DNA of 64,000 nt, taken from assembly GCF_963576615.1 (NCBI RefSeq), contig NC_088714.1:47525772-47589771 (forward strand), given 5' to 3'. Position 1 is the stretch's first letter. Each line of letters begins with the position of its first letter. Below the pieces are notes generated by a model that was not told where the DNA came from, did not search any database, and saw only the letters and a program-made list of their open reading frames with translations. Position numbers and translations under genes: made by a program. This document shows positions 1 to 27,699 of this stretch, in pieces. The stretch comes from Watersipora subatra. Lineage: Eukaryota > Bryozoa > Gymnolaemata > Cheilostomatida > Watersiporidae.

Positions 1-126
1 CTACAGAAAATTTCCTCTTAAATGATGCATGATTTGTCAGGGTTTAACCCTACTGCATGACTACCACAACAAATTTCCCTAAAATGGCCAGCGAGGTTTG
101 AGGCAGACAAAGACTTTCTGACATCA

Positions 127-166
127 CTGTGTATCTGAAGATAGGTAAAGAGTAACACTACTCTTA
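127..166 (+). repeat. solitary 41-bp satellite monomer
   Basis: One diverged copy of the satellite that forms the 2083-4073 array (tatctgaagataggtaaaga...). It directly abuts the fold-back element. It suggests the array once reached further left or that the element landed in a satellite monomer. Bases 1-126 hold nothing I recognise. Confidence 0.7.
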
Positions 167-1077
167 AAGGTTGACTTGCAACAAAATTTCCATTACAGTT
201 ATTTGGTATCAAAAGATTCACCATGTCTTACTCTGCTGTGTTGTACGTGCAAAACATGTGGAATTGTGATTACAAGCTCTTAAAAGCTCAAAAACGAACA
301 GTTAATCACCGCCATCACGAAAAGGCCGTAGGTTGTAATCGATTTATTTCTCTGACGTAATCAAAGTTTAGTTATTGTTTTAACACGTGATGTTATCACG
401 TGAATTAAAAGGCCAATAAAAGTCTCAATATAAAACGTTTCGTAGGGCTAGTTTATGACAGACACTTCGGGTTCTACCAAAAACCCGTGTAAAATATAGA
501 TGCTCGCTACTGTACAGTTTTGTTTCGGCTTGGTCTAATAGTCTAGTCGTAATCTGATCATGTGACCAATACTTCCTGCCAAACAGCGCGAACAATTTCT
601 GCAGCATTTTTCGACTATCATAGATAACCAACAGGCTCCTTATGTTTATCAGAGGATGATATGCACTCCTTCGAGCGAAGGTTAAAAGATTGAACAAATT
701 TTCACGGTGTGTTTTGAGATATCAGTGCTCAAAATGACAGAATTACAATGATAATGAAATAGATGCTTAAGGACAATAGACATGGTTTTATTGAATGCGT
801 GAAGTATATTTGTGAAAATATTTCGACAAATGAGGCTGCATGAAAGTGTAAACAGAAGCCATCTTGTTCAGCTACACCCCAGTTGAGCCGTTTTGCAAAG
901 GGATTTTAATCTACAGCGTTTTCGTGATGGCTGCGATTAACTGTTCATTTTTGAGCTTTTAAGAGCTTGTAATCACATTTCCACATATTTTGCACCTACA
1001 ACACAGCAGAGTAAGACAATGTGAATCTTTTGATACCAAATAACTGTAATGTGAATTTTGTTGCAAGTAAACCTTTA
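165..1077. mobile_element. fold-back / MITE-like DNA element with long terminal inverted repeats
   Basis: Bases 165-335 and 905-1077 are inverted copies of each other. The outer end reads TAAAGGTTGACTTGCAAC and the right end is its complement with one mismatch. Both arms contain the motif TTTGGTATCAAAAGATTCAC. The centre (336-904) has no convincing ORF but holds the hairpin CACGTGAT-GTT-ATCACGTG at 384-402. A third, solo terminus lies at 40750-40836. A target duplication could not be resolved, so the superfamily is open. Confidence 0.75.
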
Positions 1078-1215
1078 CATAACTCGCTATAAATCTGCAT
1101 ATTTATAAGGTATACAACAATAATCTATCAAATGATACAAATATATATTCATGAAAAAGTGACATAACCGAACCCTACTTATATGACATGAAGAAACAAA
1201 ATATAACAACTTTAA

Positions 1216-1347
1216 AACAACAGTATTTTCATCGTTTGCTCGGATAGCTACGTTCTGATTGTTGCTTTCGATGGAACGAACTTCTTCTAGTTGTTCAATA
1301 CGCTCCACAATATTTTCTGGCCTTAACTCTTCTTTTTCACTGCTCAA
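1216..1347 (-). other. possible coding exon, unidentified
   Basis: An open minus-strand stretch of about 43 codons encodes an acidic, coiled-coil-like peptide (ENIVERIEQLEEV). It has no ATG; the open frame begins after a TAG. A good donor site is not obvious. It lies downstream of left poly(A) polymerase exon 10 on the same strand but does not resemble the expected next exon. It may be chance. Confidence 0.2.
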
Positions 1348-1472
1348 CTAGTCAATACTGGCGTCCAAACAATGTTTAACAAAGCAAAAACCTTCACGCG
1401 CTGCATTTAACACTAATGCAACGCATAAAAGCTTTGCTCACAATAAATGTAACCTTTGGTCCAAAACTTATG

Positions 1473-1850
1473 AACCGGTTTTTATATGCATGTCCTTTGA
1501 AGTATTAGGATCGCTTTAACCAAAAAATTATTATTAGCCTGAGACAGTTAGTGTTATTTCTATGGCGTTGCTTTCTAAGTTGCATCTACCATCGTAAATT
1601 CCAACCGTTTTCTATATATATACATGTACTTCGAAGTATCAAGACCGTGTTAAACAAGGAACTACTATTAGCCTGAGAACGTAATTATTTCTATGGTGTT
1701 GCTTTGAAAGTTCATCTACCATTGTAAATTTAAGCCATTTTTTCATACATGTAGGCTACTCTGAAGTAGAAAGACTGCGTTAAACGGAGAACTACTACTA
1801 GCCTGAGACCGTTATAGATTATTTCTATGGTGTTGCTTTCAAAGTTTTAA
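1473..1850. repeat. tandem triplication of a ~128-bp unit
   Basis: Three successive diverged copies begin near 1474, 1602 and 1731. Each contains a 'gaagta' block, 'actactattagcctgaga', and 'atttctatggtgttgctttc'. There is no coding potential. The following bases to 2082 contain a fragment with 'caattggaggtttcacgg' that resembles short dispersed sequence elsewhere in the window. Confidence 0.7.
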
Positions 1851-2082
1851 CAACAAAAAAAGTATTAGAAGAGTACAACAAGAGAATTAAGTGTTTTTGA
1901 TATAAATTATTCATTATTAATACGATTATGTGGACACGTTTGTAATGATCAGTTGATATTATGGGCTCGTAAAGATTAAATAATGTCCAATTGGCAGTCA
2001 AATAGATGTGGCGTTCAATTGGAAAGTGGCGGTCTATTATTCAACCCTTCTCTAAGGGTGGCGGTCAATTGGAGGTTTCACG

Positions 2083-4073
2083 GTATATCTGATAAGTACA
2101 GAGTAAAACTACTCCTATTATTATATCTGAAGGTAGGTAGAGAGTAACACTACTCATAGTATTGTATCTGAGGATAGGTAGAGAGTAACACTACTCCTAG
2201 TATTATATCTGAGGATAGGTAGAGAGTAACACTACTCATAGTATTATATCTGAGGATAGGTAGAGAGTAACACTACTCCTAGTATTATATCTGAGGATAG
2301 GTAGAGAGTAACACTACTCCTAGTATTATATCTGAGAACAGACATAGAGTAACACTACTCATAGTATTATATCTGAGGATAGGTAGAGAGTAACACTACT
2401 CATAGTATTATATTTGAGGATAGATAGAGAGTAACACTACTGCTAGTGTTATATCTGAGGATAGGTAGAGAGTAACACTACTCCTAGTATTATATCTGAG
2501 GATAGGTAGAGAGTAACACCACTCCTAGTATTATATCTGAGGATAGGTAGAGAGTAACACTACTCCTAGTATTATATCTGAGGATAGGTAGAGAGTAACA
2601 CCACTCCTAGTATTATATCTGAGGATAGGTAGAGAGTAACACTACTCCTAGTATTATATCTGAGGATAGGTAGAGAGTAACACTACTCATAGTATTGTAT
2701 CTGAGGATAGGTAGAGAGTAACACTACTCCTAGTATTATATCTGAGGATAGGTAGAGAGTAACACTACTCATAGTATTATATCTGAGGATAGGTAGAGAG
2801 TAACACTACTCCTAGTATTATATCTGAGGATAGGTAGAGAGTAACACTACTCCTAGTATTATATCTGAGAACAGACATAGAGTAACACTACTCATAGTAT
2901 TATATCTGAGGATAGGTAGAGAGTAACACTACTCATAGTATTATATTTGAGGATAGACAGAGAGTAACACTACTCATAGTATTATATTTGAGGATAGATA
3001 GAGAGTAACACTACTCCTAGTGTTATATCTGAGGATAGGTAGAGAGTAACACTACTCCTAGTATTATATCTGAGGATAGGTAGAGAGTAACACCACTCCT
3101 AGTATTATATCTGAGGATAGGTAGAGAGTAACACTACTCCTAGTATTATATCTGAGAATAGATATAGAGTAACACCACTCCTAGAATTATATCTGAGGAT
3201 AGGTAGAGAGTAACACTACTCCTAGTATTATATCTGAGGATAGGTAGAGAGTAACACTACTCCTAGTATTATATCTGAGGATAGGTAGAGAGTAACACTA
3301 ATACTAGTATTATATCTGAGGATAGGTAGAGAGTAACACTACTCCTAGTATCATATCTGAGGATAGGTAGAGAGTAACACCACTCCTAGTATTATATCTG
3401 AGGATAGGTAGAGAGTAACACTACTCCTAGTATTATATCTGAGGATAGGTAGAGAGTAACACTACTCATAGTATTGTATCTGAGGATAGGTAGAGAGTAA
3501 CACTACTCCTAGTATTATATCTGAGGATAGGTAGAGAGTAACACTACTCATAGTATTATATCTGAGGATAGGTAGAGAGTAACACTACTCCTAGTATTAT
3601 ATCTGAGGATAGGTAGAGAGTAACACTACTCCTAGTATTAGATCTGAGAACAGACATAGAGTAACACTACTCATAGTATTATATCTGAGGATAGGTAGAG
3701 AGTAATACTACTCATAGTATTATATTTGAGGATAGACAGAGAGTAACACTACTCCTAGTATTATATCTGAGGATAGGTAGAGAGTAACACTACTCCTAGT
3801 ATTATATCTGAGGATAGGTAGAGAGTAACACTACTCCTAGTATTATATCTGAGGATAGGTAGAGAGTAACACTACTCCTAGTATTATATCTGAGGATAGG
3901 TAGAGAGTAACACTACTCCTAGTATTATATCTGAGGATAGGTAGAGAGTAACACTACTCCTAGTATTATATCTGATGATAGGTAGAGAGGAACACTATTC
4001 CTTGTATTATATCTGATGATCGGTAGAGAGGAACACCACTCTTAATATTATTTCTGAAGATAGGAAAAGAGCT
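2083..4073 (+). repeat. 41-bp satellite array, about 48 copies
   Basis: The repeated unit is ATCTGAGGATAGGTAGAGAG plus TAACACTACTCCTAGTATTAT (41 bp). Variants recur at exact multiples of the unit: the 'ctgagaacagacatagag' variant occurs at about 2331, 2864 and 3643, that is 13 and 19 monomers apart. This shows block duplication within the array. Monomers decay toward 4073, where the left poly(A) polymerase intron resumes. The same satellite lies in opposite orientation at 60712-63200. Confidence 0.95.
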
Positions 4074-4138
4074 ATTTACATGCCTTACTAAGGTGGTATA
4101 CATAGAAGGTTTTGATATATAAAAGTTCAAAGACTCAC

Positions 4139-18819
<14,681 letters not shown>

Positions 18820-19911
18820 CTGGGTACCTGCACAGCATTGTCAAAATACTTCATTGATGCACATCAACATCCAACTGTCACATTGTGGATGACATACAAA
18901 GAGGCAATAAAAGAATAAGAATTAAAGTCAGCCTACTTTGGTGGTTCAGTTGACACTTGAGGCATTCTTCAAATAGAATCCTGTCTACAATAACAACAAT
19001 TAGTATGGTTAATTGGGCATTTACTAAAAATGTTATAAGACAGTATGGACTTTGAGGGCAGACAACTCCAATACAGTGCTTTTTCATTAATAAAATGCAT
19101 GTATGAGTTATTAGTTCTAAATCTTTATAGATTATTTTAAAGAAAAACTAACTAAACCAACAAAATGAAATGTTTTCCCATAATAACATCTGTTTTATCA
19201 TATGATGGTTCTGACATAACAAATATCAGAATGAATTAGCTTTGTTAGTTGAGGTTTGACAGTAGAAGTTGTGTCGAATATCTTCATAATTCACTTTAAA
19301 GTAAAACTAGCAGATTCAATGCATACAATCACTGTATCAGGATTTTTGTGTCATCAATGGTTGACAGAACAGCCTTCCATTTTTTTTAAAGACAACCAAG
19401 TCAAGGAAGTGCTTGCTATGACTCGTATTAGACATCATGGGAAAGTACTTTATAATTAGGGTTCAGTGCCAGGAGTAAACTTAGCCTCAAAGCCATCAAT
19501 TTTTCCAATTTAAGTTATATGTATATTCTAATAAATCGTTTCAGCAAACTATTATTTTATCGGTAACATATGGTTTCACTTACAAGGTACAAATAAACTG
19601 CATTTGTTGCTTTGTGATTAATGCGTAGTTATCCTCTTGGCTGCAGAGTACGTCAATTCTGATGTGAAATAAAGCTTGCAGTTCCATATCAATTCACAAT
19701 TATTAACCAAAATCAGTAATAATTGAAAGACATACTTTGAGTAATAATTCAAAGTAAGTTTGTCAAATTCAAAAATGAATTCCAAGATAATGATAGAGCA
19801 ACAAGTTCTAGTACAAACTATTCGATAGCACATATGAGAAAAAAGCGAGGCGACTAAGTCATAATAATTGATCAAAACAGCCTGATAACCAAAGCTGAAT
19901 TGATACAACTA

Positions 19912-20879
19912 CGAAGTCTGATCCAAAAGTTCTCGGAATGGAGTTGTATACTCATGCATATTCACATGATGGAAAAAACCCATTGCAGGGTTGGCTGGGA
20001 AACACCTCTGAAGTGTTGTCACAAAATTTCAGGTTGCTATGACAATGCGTTCTCATGTGAGCTAACGATATGTCAAGGTCTGTCCGGTGCTTCCGTCTTT
20101 TTAAAAAAAAAATTTATCATCATGTCTAATAAACCAGAACAGCGCATTTGCATTAAATTTTGTATGAAATTAGGAAAAACAAGGATATTACGACCTTTAA
20201 AATAAAGTTTTGATCATTCTTGAAAGCTTCCTTAAAATCGTTGCAAGCGTGCATCCTGACCTCGTTTTGGTCATCAGTCAGCAAGCTTGGCACGAACTTT
20301 GCTGCGACACGTTTAATTTGTTAAAAAATTGTTTAAATTGTCAGTTAAAACTTTTTGAACAGTTCCAAAACTAAGTCCAGTCTCTCAAGATATCTCTAAT
20401 GGTTAAACGTCGATCTGGCATGACTAGTGACCTCGCACTGTCAATTTACGAGCAGGTTCTTGCCGACGCTGGTCTGCCAGACCTCGCGTCCTCTTCAGTG
20501 CTGTCTCTACCTTCACAAAAACGTTTGTACATGTACCACTCAAAAATTTGTGTTTTTTATATAACAGCATATTCAAGAGCAATAGTGAACATTTCAACTG
20601 TCTGAGTACTTGTTTTCCCTAATTTCGCAAAAAATTTAATGCAAATACGCTGTTCCGATTGATTAGACATGACGATAAATTTGTTTAAAAAAAAGACGGA
20701 AGCACCGGACAGACCTTGACATATCGCTAGCTCACATGAGAACGCATTGTCATAGCAACCTGAAATTTTGTGACAACACTCCAGAGGTGTTTCACAGCAC
20801 ACCCTGCAATGGGTTTTTCCATCGTGTGAATATGTACGAGTATACAACTCCATTCCGAGAACTTTTGGATCAGACCTCG
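19912..20879 (-). mobile_element. 968-bp mariner-type element with ~290-bp terminal inverted repeats
   Basis: Outer ends CGAAGTCTGATCCAAAAG and the complement of CGAGGTCTGATCCAAAAG, flanked by TA (19910-19911, 20880-20881). Bases 19912-20195 and 20597-20879 mirror each other. The repeats are so long that each includes the transposase start (MSN...EQRICIKF), once in each direction. The centre keeps a broken transposase on the minus strand. Confidence 0.88.
20160..20675 (-). pseudogene. mariner-type transposase fragment (HTH_48-like)
   Basis: Starting near 20670 on the minus strand: SNQSEQRICIKFFAKLGKTS, typical of the N-terminal HTH of SETMAR-like mariner transposases. After frame changes it continues as ARSGRPASVRTCS, then MPDRRLTIREISRETGLSFG, then KFVPSLLTDDQ. 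Several stops and frameshifts are present, and the DDD catalytic part is absent. Function lost. Confidence 0.8.
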
Positions 20880-20984
20880 TATATGTATGTGCCCAACAAG
20901 TGTAAACCTCATATAGCATGCATCTGAAGAAGATAAAGCAAAATAAATATTTCATAGCTTGGACAGATGCACAATCTATCTATC

Positions 20985-20988
20985 TATA

Positions 20989-21019
<31 letters not shown>

Positions 21020-21707
21020 TTTCAAACTATGTGTGTGGATCTGTCTGTCATTCCAGCTATAGCGCACGCTGATTATTTTACCAATGTGGCCATGCATTAC
21101 GATGCCCCTGTTATAAAAGAACTATTTTTTGTAAGGTTCAATTACTATATCTGGGGTCAAGGCCAATTATTCTCACGCAGACAATTATATTGTTTCTGTA
21201 TCGTCATATTCAAAGTTTTGATGGATAGCTTCTGGTGGAACAGTAACCTTTTTGATACACACACACACACTTCTATGCAAGAATTATTATTATTATTTCT
21301 ACATTTTCAGGATTTCTAATTTGTTTTCTCAGTTCGTATTAATTGTATCATTACCGAATCATTTTTTATTGTAATCGTAGCAAAACTGACTTAATTTAGC
21401 TATTACTTGCTAATTATTTCACATTTACATCTAAACCTTCTTATGGTCATGTTTATTTTTTTTAATTTATTCAACCTGCGTGAAACATTTTCTTCATGAT
21501 ATGAAGTTTAAAAGTTGTTTGACAAAGTTTGAAAACCTTTACAGTTGTTTTTATTTTCTCTCTTAATTTATTTCAATTACACAAAACACTTTTTTCATGG
21601 TATGTAATTTGAAAGCTAGAATGGCAAATGTTGTTATATGTTAAATACAAATCAATTTTCTGATCAGACTTTTTTATTACCCAGGCCACACCAGGTAGCA
21701 CAGCTAG
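20985..21707 (+). mobile_element. Helitron-like composite element, type i
   Basis: Begins in a (TA)n/T-rich head, then the module CCAGCTATAGCGCACGCTGAT. It ends TTATTACCCAGG...CCAGGTAGCACAGCTAG at 21707, followed by T. No tRNA-like block. Near-full-length relatives are at 35107-35896 and 63210-64000. Confidence 0.65.
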
Positions 21708-23145
21708 TTTTATCTATACGTATGGTGTGTAAAATAATGTGAAGACATTTACAGATCTTAATAGTACAACCGTATAACATATTAGTGGGACAAGTAGCGT
21801 CCATTGGCATCAATCAAAACACCAAATTTGTTTGAAGCTCAACATGATGCCAGATAGCCATTAAAAAAACTATAGTAGGCCTACTGCGTTTCGTTGACAA
21901 AGTCCGAAAAAAACTTTAAAAATGCATATGTGATATAATTGCGCTGAAAAATTAGAAAGGCAAAATGTCGACGTTTGTATTATTTACAGACTACAATTAT
22001 TTAATTTCTCTTTTAGCACGCCGATACAAGAGTACCTGAACTTTCCAACATTCAAATATTTGTGAATTAAAATAATAACAGCTCAACAATACGAAAAACT
22101 GGACAAAATTGATAATAATGAATAACGATGCTTCGTAGTAAACTTGCGTGTACGTTCGCTACGTTGATATTGAATACGACAGATAAAATGAGCTCTAGCA
22201 GAGCAGCTTTTACTATCTGACAACGAAAGTCTCACCTAAAATAACACAAAACTTCAGTTATTTAACAGAGAAAGAAACTAGTACTAGATATCTAGCCCAA
22301 CGAACCTGTGTGTACTGTTGTGAAAGGCTGGTTGGTTTTGTAGGAGAAGTAATGTTGGTTTTGTAAGAGAGGTAATTCGTGTTATAATTACGCTGTTTCT
22401 TACTTATAACTAAAAAAACTACGAGTATATAATCACACAGCAAATTGATCGTTAAACTAAATAAAAATTGCAATAAAATTTGAACAATTTAATTTTTAAA
22501 AGTGCTGAAAATTACGCAAATTGTTTTAAAAGAAATTTCAATAAAGCTTAACCGGATACATAGACTAATTTTTGGGTCTTTTGCGCTTTGAAGGGAAGCT
22601 CTGTGATTGGTTGGTTCGCTATCATAGAAAAAAACGAGCAGCGGCTAAACGTAACGAACATTTGTGTGACCGGGCAGCGGTTCGCGCATCAATACCGCCT
22701 ATAATGTAAACGATTATTTAAGGAAGCTAGGGTTATCCGCACGTGGTAAGGTAAATCTTACTTTAGTTGAAGAAATAACCAAAGATATGCGAATAATAAA
22801 AATAGGTGAGGTGTATAAATGGCTTGACGCAACGTCATGGTGATGTGTAGAGTGAATCAGCTAATCTATGATTCCTATTGACTTAGCATTAAAAACTGCA
22901 CAATTTTTTCATAGTTTGTGCATCTGAGACTGCATATTTTATTGAAAATATATAAAACTTATATAATGACTGGATGAAAAAGGCAAGAATCTTACACACA
23001 TGGTAATGGATAATACCAATGATTTAGAAGCTTTTATATTATTGATAATACAAAGAGTGGCCAAATAGAAATTAAACTAATAACAAACTAATGAATCAAA
23101 TGAGATTTTGAAGCAGTTAAGCTGGACCACTGTATTAGACACCTG
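21708..23145. other. spacer without recognised genes
   Basis: AT-rich, with an ordinary 71-codon frame (22258-22473 minus) that I cannot support. Bases 22600-22760 are richer in CG but show no ATG exon. Confidence 0.4.
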
Positions 23146-24097
23146 TTAGACATGACTGAACATAACTAGATGAGATAGTTTTTGACTAAGGCTGGTTGAA
23201 CTAGGTTCCTGCTTTGAAACTGCATAGTGTATTCTGATTTTAATATAGCGATTTACTATAGTTTTGACTAGATTGGTGGCATGCACTGTGCATGTGAAAC
23301 CTTGAGTGATGTTATGTAACAAGACATGTGTTATTATCTGTGATGTTACTTGTTTAAAAACTCTCTGTGTGATACCATAGCTCTCCATGTGGGAACATAA
23401 GCATTTTTCTGCAGTAATACATATTCGGCCTATCAATGGGGTCACCAATCCTCTTCTGTTTTTAACTGAAATTAGGGTTATGTCATCTCTACTTCTACTT
23501 CCCACTACATCTACATCGGTCAAGAACTTGATACAGTCATCACATTTGAGTTAGAAAAAATTCCTCGTCACCGAACTCCTCATCTTCACCTTCCTCAGAT
23601 TTTGTCTCTTCTTTCTTCTTTTTCTTTCTAGCCAGAGAATGTAGTAAGAGTTGGCCAGTTTTTTTAGCCCTGCTCACATTCAGATCAATACAGTTATCAT
23701 TGGAACTTGGTGTGATAACTGCTTTTATGAACAGTGCTCGAAGTGCAGATGTAAAGCGCTGCACATCCGGATAATTGTTATAATTACCCTTAAATCGTAT
23801 TGTGGAAAACAGACTCTCAACGGGATCCTGGTTGATATTAAAGGTTAGGAAGTAGTTGATGTAAGGGTAGTTGCTGAAAAGATATTGAGCAATGCAATGT
23901 CCAGATTTGGCTGCTGACTCAAAACCGATAATTAAGGTTTTCCTATTATTTTCCACTAGCAGCTTTCCGCTTGGTGTCTTTAATTGGCATAGATAGCTTA
24001 TGATATTGTTGAGAAATTCTTGTTTTGAGTTCAAGTTCTGTCTTGTTATGGGCAATTCAGGATATACCTGGGATGTTTTAGTCTCCTCTGATGACAT
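23146..24097 (-). pseudogene. P-element/THAP9-like transposase, C-terminal remnant
   Basis: Two minus-strand frames, 23540-24097 and 23146-23523, belong together. The first has FLTFNINQDPVESLFSTIR and a following N-N-P-like GNYNNYPDVQRF, the signature of the P-type transposase C-terminal domain. The second has RGLVTPLIGRICITAEK, matching the family's GGL-P-..-AEK block. A frame change separates them, and a Lys/Glu-rich stretch before it may be extraneous. The Helitron-like element at 24128 abuts the 5' side. Confidence 0.75.
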
Positions 24098-24127
24098 TTC
24101 ACTAAGAATTTGGTCTTATTGTTATAC

Positions 24128-24520
24128 TAGCTGTGCTAATCGGCGTTGCCTGGGTAATAAAAAAGTCTGGACAAAAAATTGATTTGTATTTAATATAAAA
24201 CAACATTTACCATAACTTTCAAACTACATATCATGAGAGAAGTGTTTTGTGTAGTGAAAATAAATTAAGAGAAAAATGAAAACAATTGTAAAGGTTTTAA
24301 AACTTTGTCAAACAACTGTAACTTTCAAGCTATTAGCCTGGCACATTGCCAATGGAAAATTGCAGTGAGCTGCTAGGCTTCTAATGACGTACTCCATGAC
24401 ATTGCGTCAGCATTGTTGTCCAGCTGCAGTTATTCTAATAATAGCTATAGCCGGAAAACAGACTGACATACGAAATACACACAGACATACTTTGAGAAAT
24501 ATATATAGATATAATATATA
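24128..24520 (-). mobile_element. Helitron-like composite element, type iii (short middle)
   Basis: Minus-strand element with a TATATATTTCTCAAAGTATG head near 24510, the shared 'aacctttacaattgttttcat' block (split by intervening bases) and the hairpin tail ending CTAG at 24128. The middle differs from types i and ii and includes 'ctgcagctggacaacaatgc'. About 390 bp. Confidence 0.6.
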
Positions 24521-26337
24521 AATTTCAGTGTCAGTCATTCATTTGTCCAGTTACAGCGATACAGTTATAAGAATGAAAACGTTTTCTCCAGATTTGCAGA
24601 CAGGCACTATAACCATGTCATGAGTTAATGTTGAGAAATTATGTTATGCATAACTAATCCGAATCCACACACAACATCAGTGTAGAATTTGCTTTGTCAC
24701 ATCATTCTATTTTGAATATGTCCAGTTTGTGCACTTTTGCTTAGCTTGTGGAAACTAGTTTGATTACTACCTGTTCAGGCACTAGTGAAGTGTTGAGCTA
24801 TTGTAAGCAATACGGATATTTACCAGTAAAAAGTATTTCTTTATTCTATAAGTCCAACAATTAACATACACAGCTAACACAATTCGAAACAATATTAATG
24901 ACAAAAGAGTAAAATAGCCAACAAAGGTTACACCCTTACTCGCATGGTCATCCATGTTTGCTTGCTCGGTCTCGTACGGCTGCGAGTTTCGATAGTCAGA
25001 TGAGAGTCATAGCAGTCCTTATACATAGAGACTTGGTAGTTGAGATTGGGAAGTAGAAGAGGGTCATGTGATGATGAAGAAGGAAGCTCTATAAGCAAGG
25101 AAAAGATAGAGGCTCCAGAGGCAGAAGCAAGAGAGAAGGAGGCTTCAGAGGGAAAAGGAAGGGAAGCTCCAGAGGCAGAGGAGCGCGCCTCAGCAGGTCC
25201 TTTCGAAAGGGGAAATAGATCGACTGCAGATATAGAGAGAGAGTCGTTCGAGCTGTTCTCTTTTATAGATGTCTTTTTTAGACTGTGAGGTGTTTTGGCA
25301 ATCAGGTTCTGTTTTTTATGTTGCAGAGGGTTAGCAATTGAGTAAACTTGCTTTGAGTACGCCATGAGAGTATAATGATTGGAAATTATGGCTAACTCAA
25401 ATTGTCTTGGTCGTGTCTGGTACAGGGCTGATATCTTTTAATAGTTTTCTAAATGTCTGTTGATGTCTCTTTCTTCGTAAGCAACATGTACTTCCACAGG
25501 AGGTTTCTAAGCTGTTTGTAGATGAGCTTATGATGACTGTCTTTATTGCTGTTTCTTTCATGTAATAAGTGTCATGCTTATTGTAATATTGCATGTCTTC
25601 GGTGTTCAGTCGTTTCTCCATTATGCTATCTGCTTTTGCTAATACTTCTATGCAACAACCATTACACCAAATAGCAATATTACTGTTAAATTGAATAATT
25701 GGCGTCATACTCATTACACTTGGCAATCTTTAATTGCTTCATGAACCGCTTAACAAGAGAGATCATAATGCAATCATTTTTCCTAATGCTGACTTAATTA
25801 TAATAATGACCATTATTATAGAAAAGATTTAGACTAATAACAAATCTTATTATAATAAATATTTAGACTAGCTTATTTTACTAGCTTATGTTACACAAAT
25901 TCATTAGGTAAATAAACTAACTCAATGGCAACTAAATATACCGAATATTGCTAAATTTTCTAAGAAAAAATCTATTATTCTCCGTACTATGCTGGGTATT
26001 CAGCTAGTTGGTTAATATTATTGGAATTCCTGATTCCTGCTGAACGTATACTATGCATTAAAAGTATGATAAGCTGCCTAAGATGGAGGCAACCTAAAAT
26101 ACTGCTGCATAACTGCAAATATTCTAGCCACATCTGTGCGATATGCATTACAAATATGCTGTTTACTGTAATCAGTAGGTTATGGTAATACATTGGTTAT
26201 GGTAATCAAGTTTTTTCAAACTAGAAATGAAAAAATTGTAAAACAGCAATATTATTCTGGTAATTCTTATTGAAATGGAATAATTATCTCCTTTATTTTT
26301 TGTAGTAAAATAATAACACATTTTTTAAAATCTATTA
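24521..26337. other. spacer with two unassigned open frames
   Basis: Minus-strand frames at 24928-25365 (145 codons, Ser/Ala-rich, low complexity because of GAG/GAA-type repeats on the plus strand) and 25397-25726 (109 codons, Cys pairs CNGCC and CGSTCCLRRKR). Neither matches a family I know. They could be host coding remnants or the upstream part of the P-type element. Confidence 0.3.
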
Positions 26338-27540
26338 TGGCCAAGTTTTGGGAAGATTTTTTAACTCAGCGATCATTAATTCAGCTTTTTGTAGAACGAA
26401 CAGGAGAGCCATTATAACAGCTTACTGGTTTGATCAACAAAATGCGCAAGCCATTACAACGACTTTCATAACGAAAGAATCAAGATGAAGATACATAGAG
26501 ATTTAAGCATAAAAAACAAAGTTGCAATTTCATAAAGCTATGATGAGCTGCCTAAGATGGGGCAACAACATGCTGCTGCAAAACTGCTAATATTCTAGCA
26601 AATTCTAGCTATTTCTGTTCAAAATTTTAAAAAGTAGCACAAGCTTCGAGATAGATATTGAAGAAAACTAGAATTTGTCGCGCAAAGAAAACCGACTGAA
26701 AAAGATACTGCAATCGAATCTGCCTTGAAATTATGGTTTATTAATGTTGTAGAAGACGATGCTCAACTAAATGGACTTTTAATGCGCCAAAAAACTGAAA
26801 ATTTAGCCATGCAGATGAAAGAAACTTTGTGGCAATTGGTGGTTTGTATCAAAAATGCAAGAAATAGAGAAACATTGTTTACAATTGTGCACCATGGAAC
26901 AGTATGATGCAGATGCCCCGACAGTATCATGGCTGGAAGTGCATTGGCAAAAAATAATTGCAGGTTGTTCTCGTGATGGTGTGTACAATACAGATGAAAC
27001 CAGTTTATTCTATCAAGCATTACCTGAGCATGCATATCTTTGTAAAAATGAGACGCTGCACAACTGTGGAGCGTCGAAAGATCATCTGATTATGGTTTGT
27101 TCTGTGAACATGTCAGGTAAGAAGCAAAGGCTTGTAGTGATAAAAAAGCTACAACCTGCGTTACTTCTAAGGCAATAAAAAATAACCTGTGGAATATTGC
27201 GCAAATGCGTGGATGACCAGTGTCATATTCAAAGAATAGTTCGTGAATTGAGATAATCAGTTGACAAAAATATTGTTCTCATTGTTGACAGCTGCACAGC
27301 ACATGCTATTAATGTCACCTTAAATTACATTAAGCTGATCCTTCTGCCAGCTAATACAAGCTCTTACAGCCTGTGGATCAAGGAATTATTCGGTTACTAA
27401 TAGCTCAATACAGAAGAGAAATGCGTGCCAATGTTTTATGGAACAAATCGAAGATGTTAAAAAAGTGAGTGCAACTAACTTGGCCAGAAAACTAAACTGC
27501 TTGAGGCCTTGAATTTGTTAGCCTTGTTTCAGAAGAAACA
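26338..27540 (+). pseudogene. pogo/Tigger transposase pseudogene (DDE_1 domain)
   Basis: Fragments in changing plus-strand frames. One is ALKLWFINVVEDDAQLNGLL. The second, 26855-27178, has DAPTVSWLEVHWQKII and GVYNTDETSLFYQALPEH, with the Asp-Glu-Thr of the DDE_1 catalytic core. The third has IVLIVDSCTAHAI followed by LILLPANTS and QPVDQGII, the second catalytic block. Stops and frameshifts separate the parts. No terminal repeats were identified. Confidence 0.85.
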
Positions 27541-27699
27541 TTTTAAAGCTGTTTTAAAAAATATAGTTTCTCTGTAGGTTTCTCTGAGGCTGACACCTGT
27601 GAGGCTGTTACACAGGCTTGGGGAGAATAAAATAGGCTCTGACAATGAAATTAGTGTATCATGTAATGTTGTTATTGTTATAATAGTACTCCACCTGCT

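Noticed and set aside
425..697. 90-codon minus-strand frame near the window start
   Set aside because: Lies inside the fold-back element between its inverted arms; no family resemblance.
2083..4073. CRISPR-like regular repeats
   Set aside because: Units are contiguous 41-bp satellite monomers with no unique spacers, in a eukaryotic context.
24928..25365. Host gene encoding a Ser/Ala-rich protein
   Set aside because: Low-complexity frame with an equally open opposite strand; no splice or family evidence.
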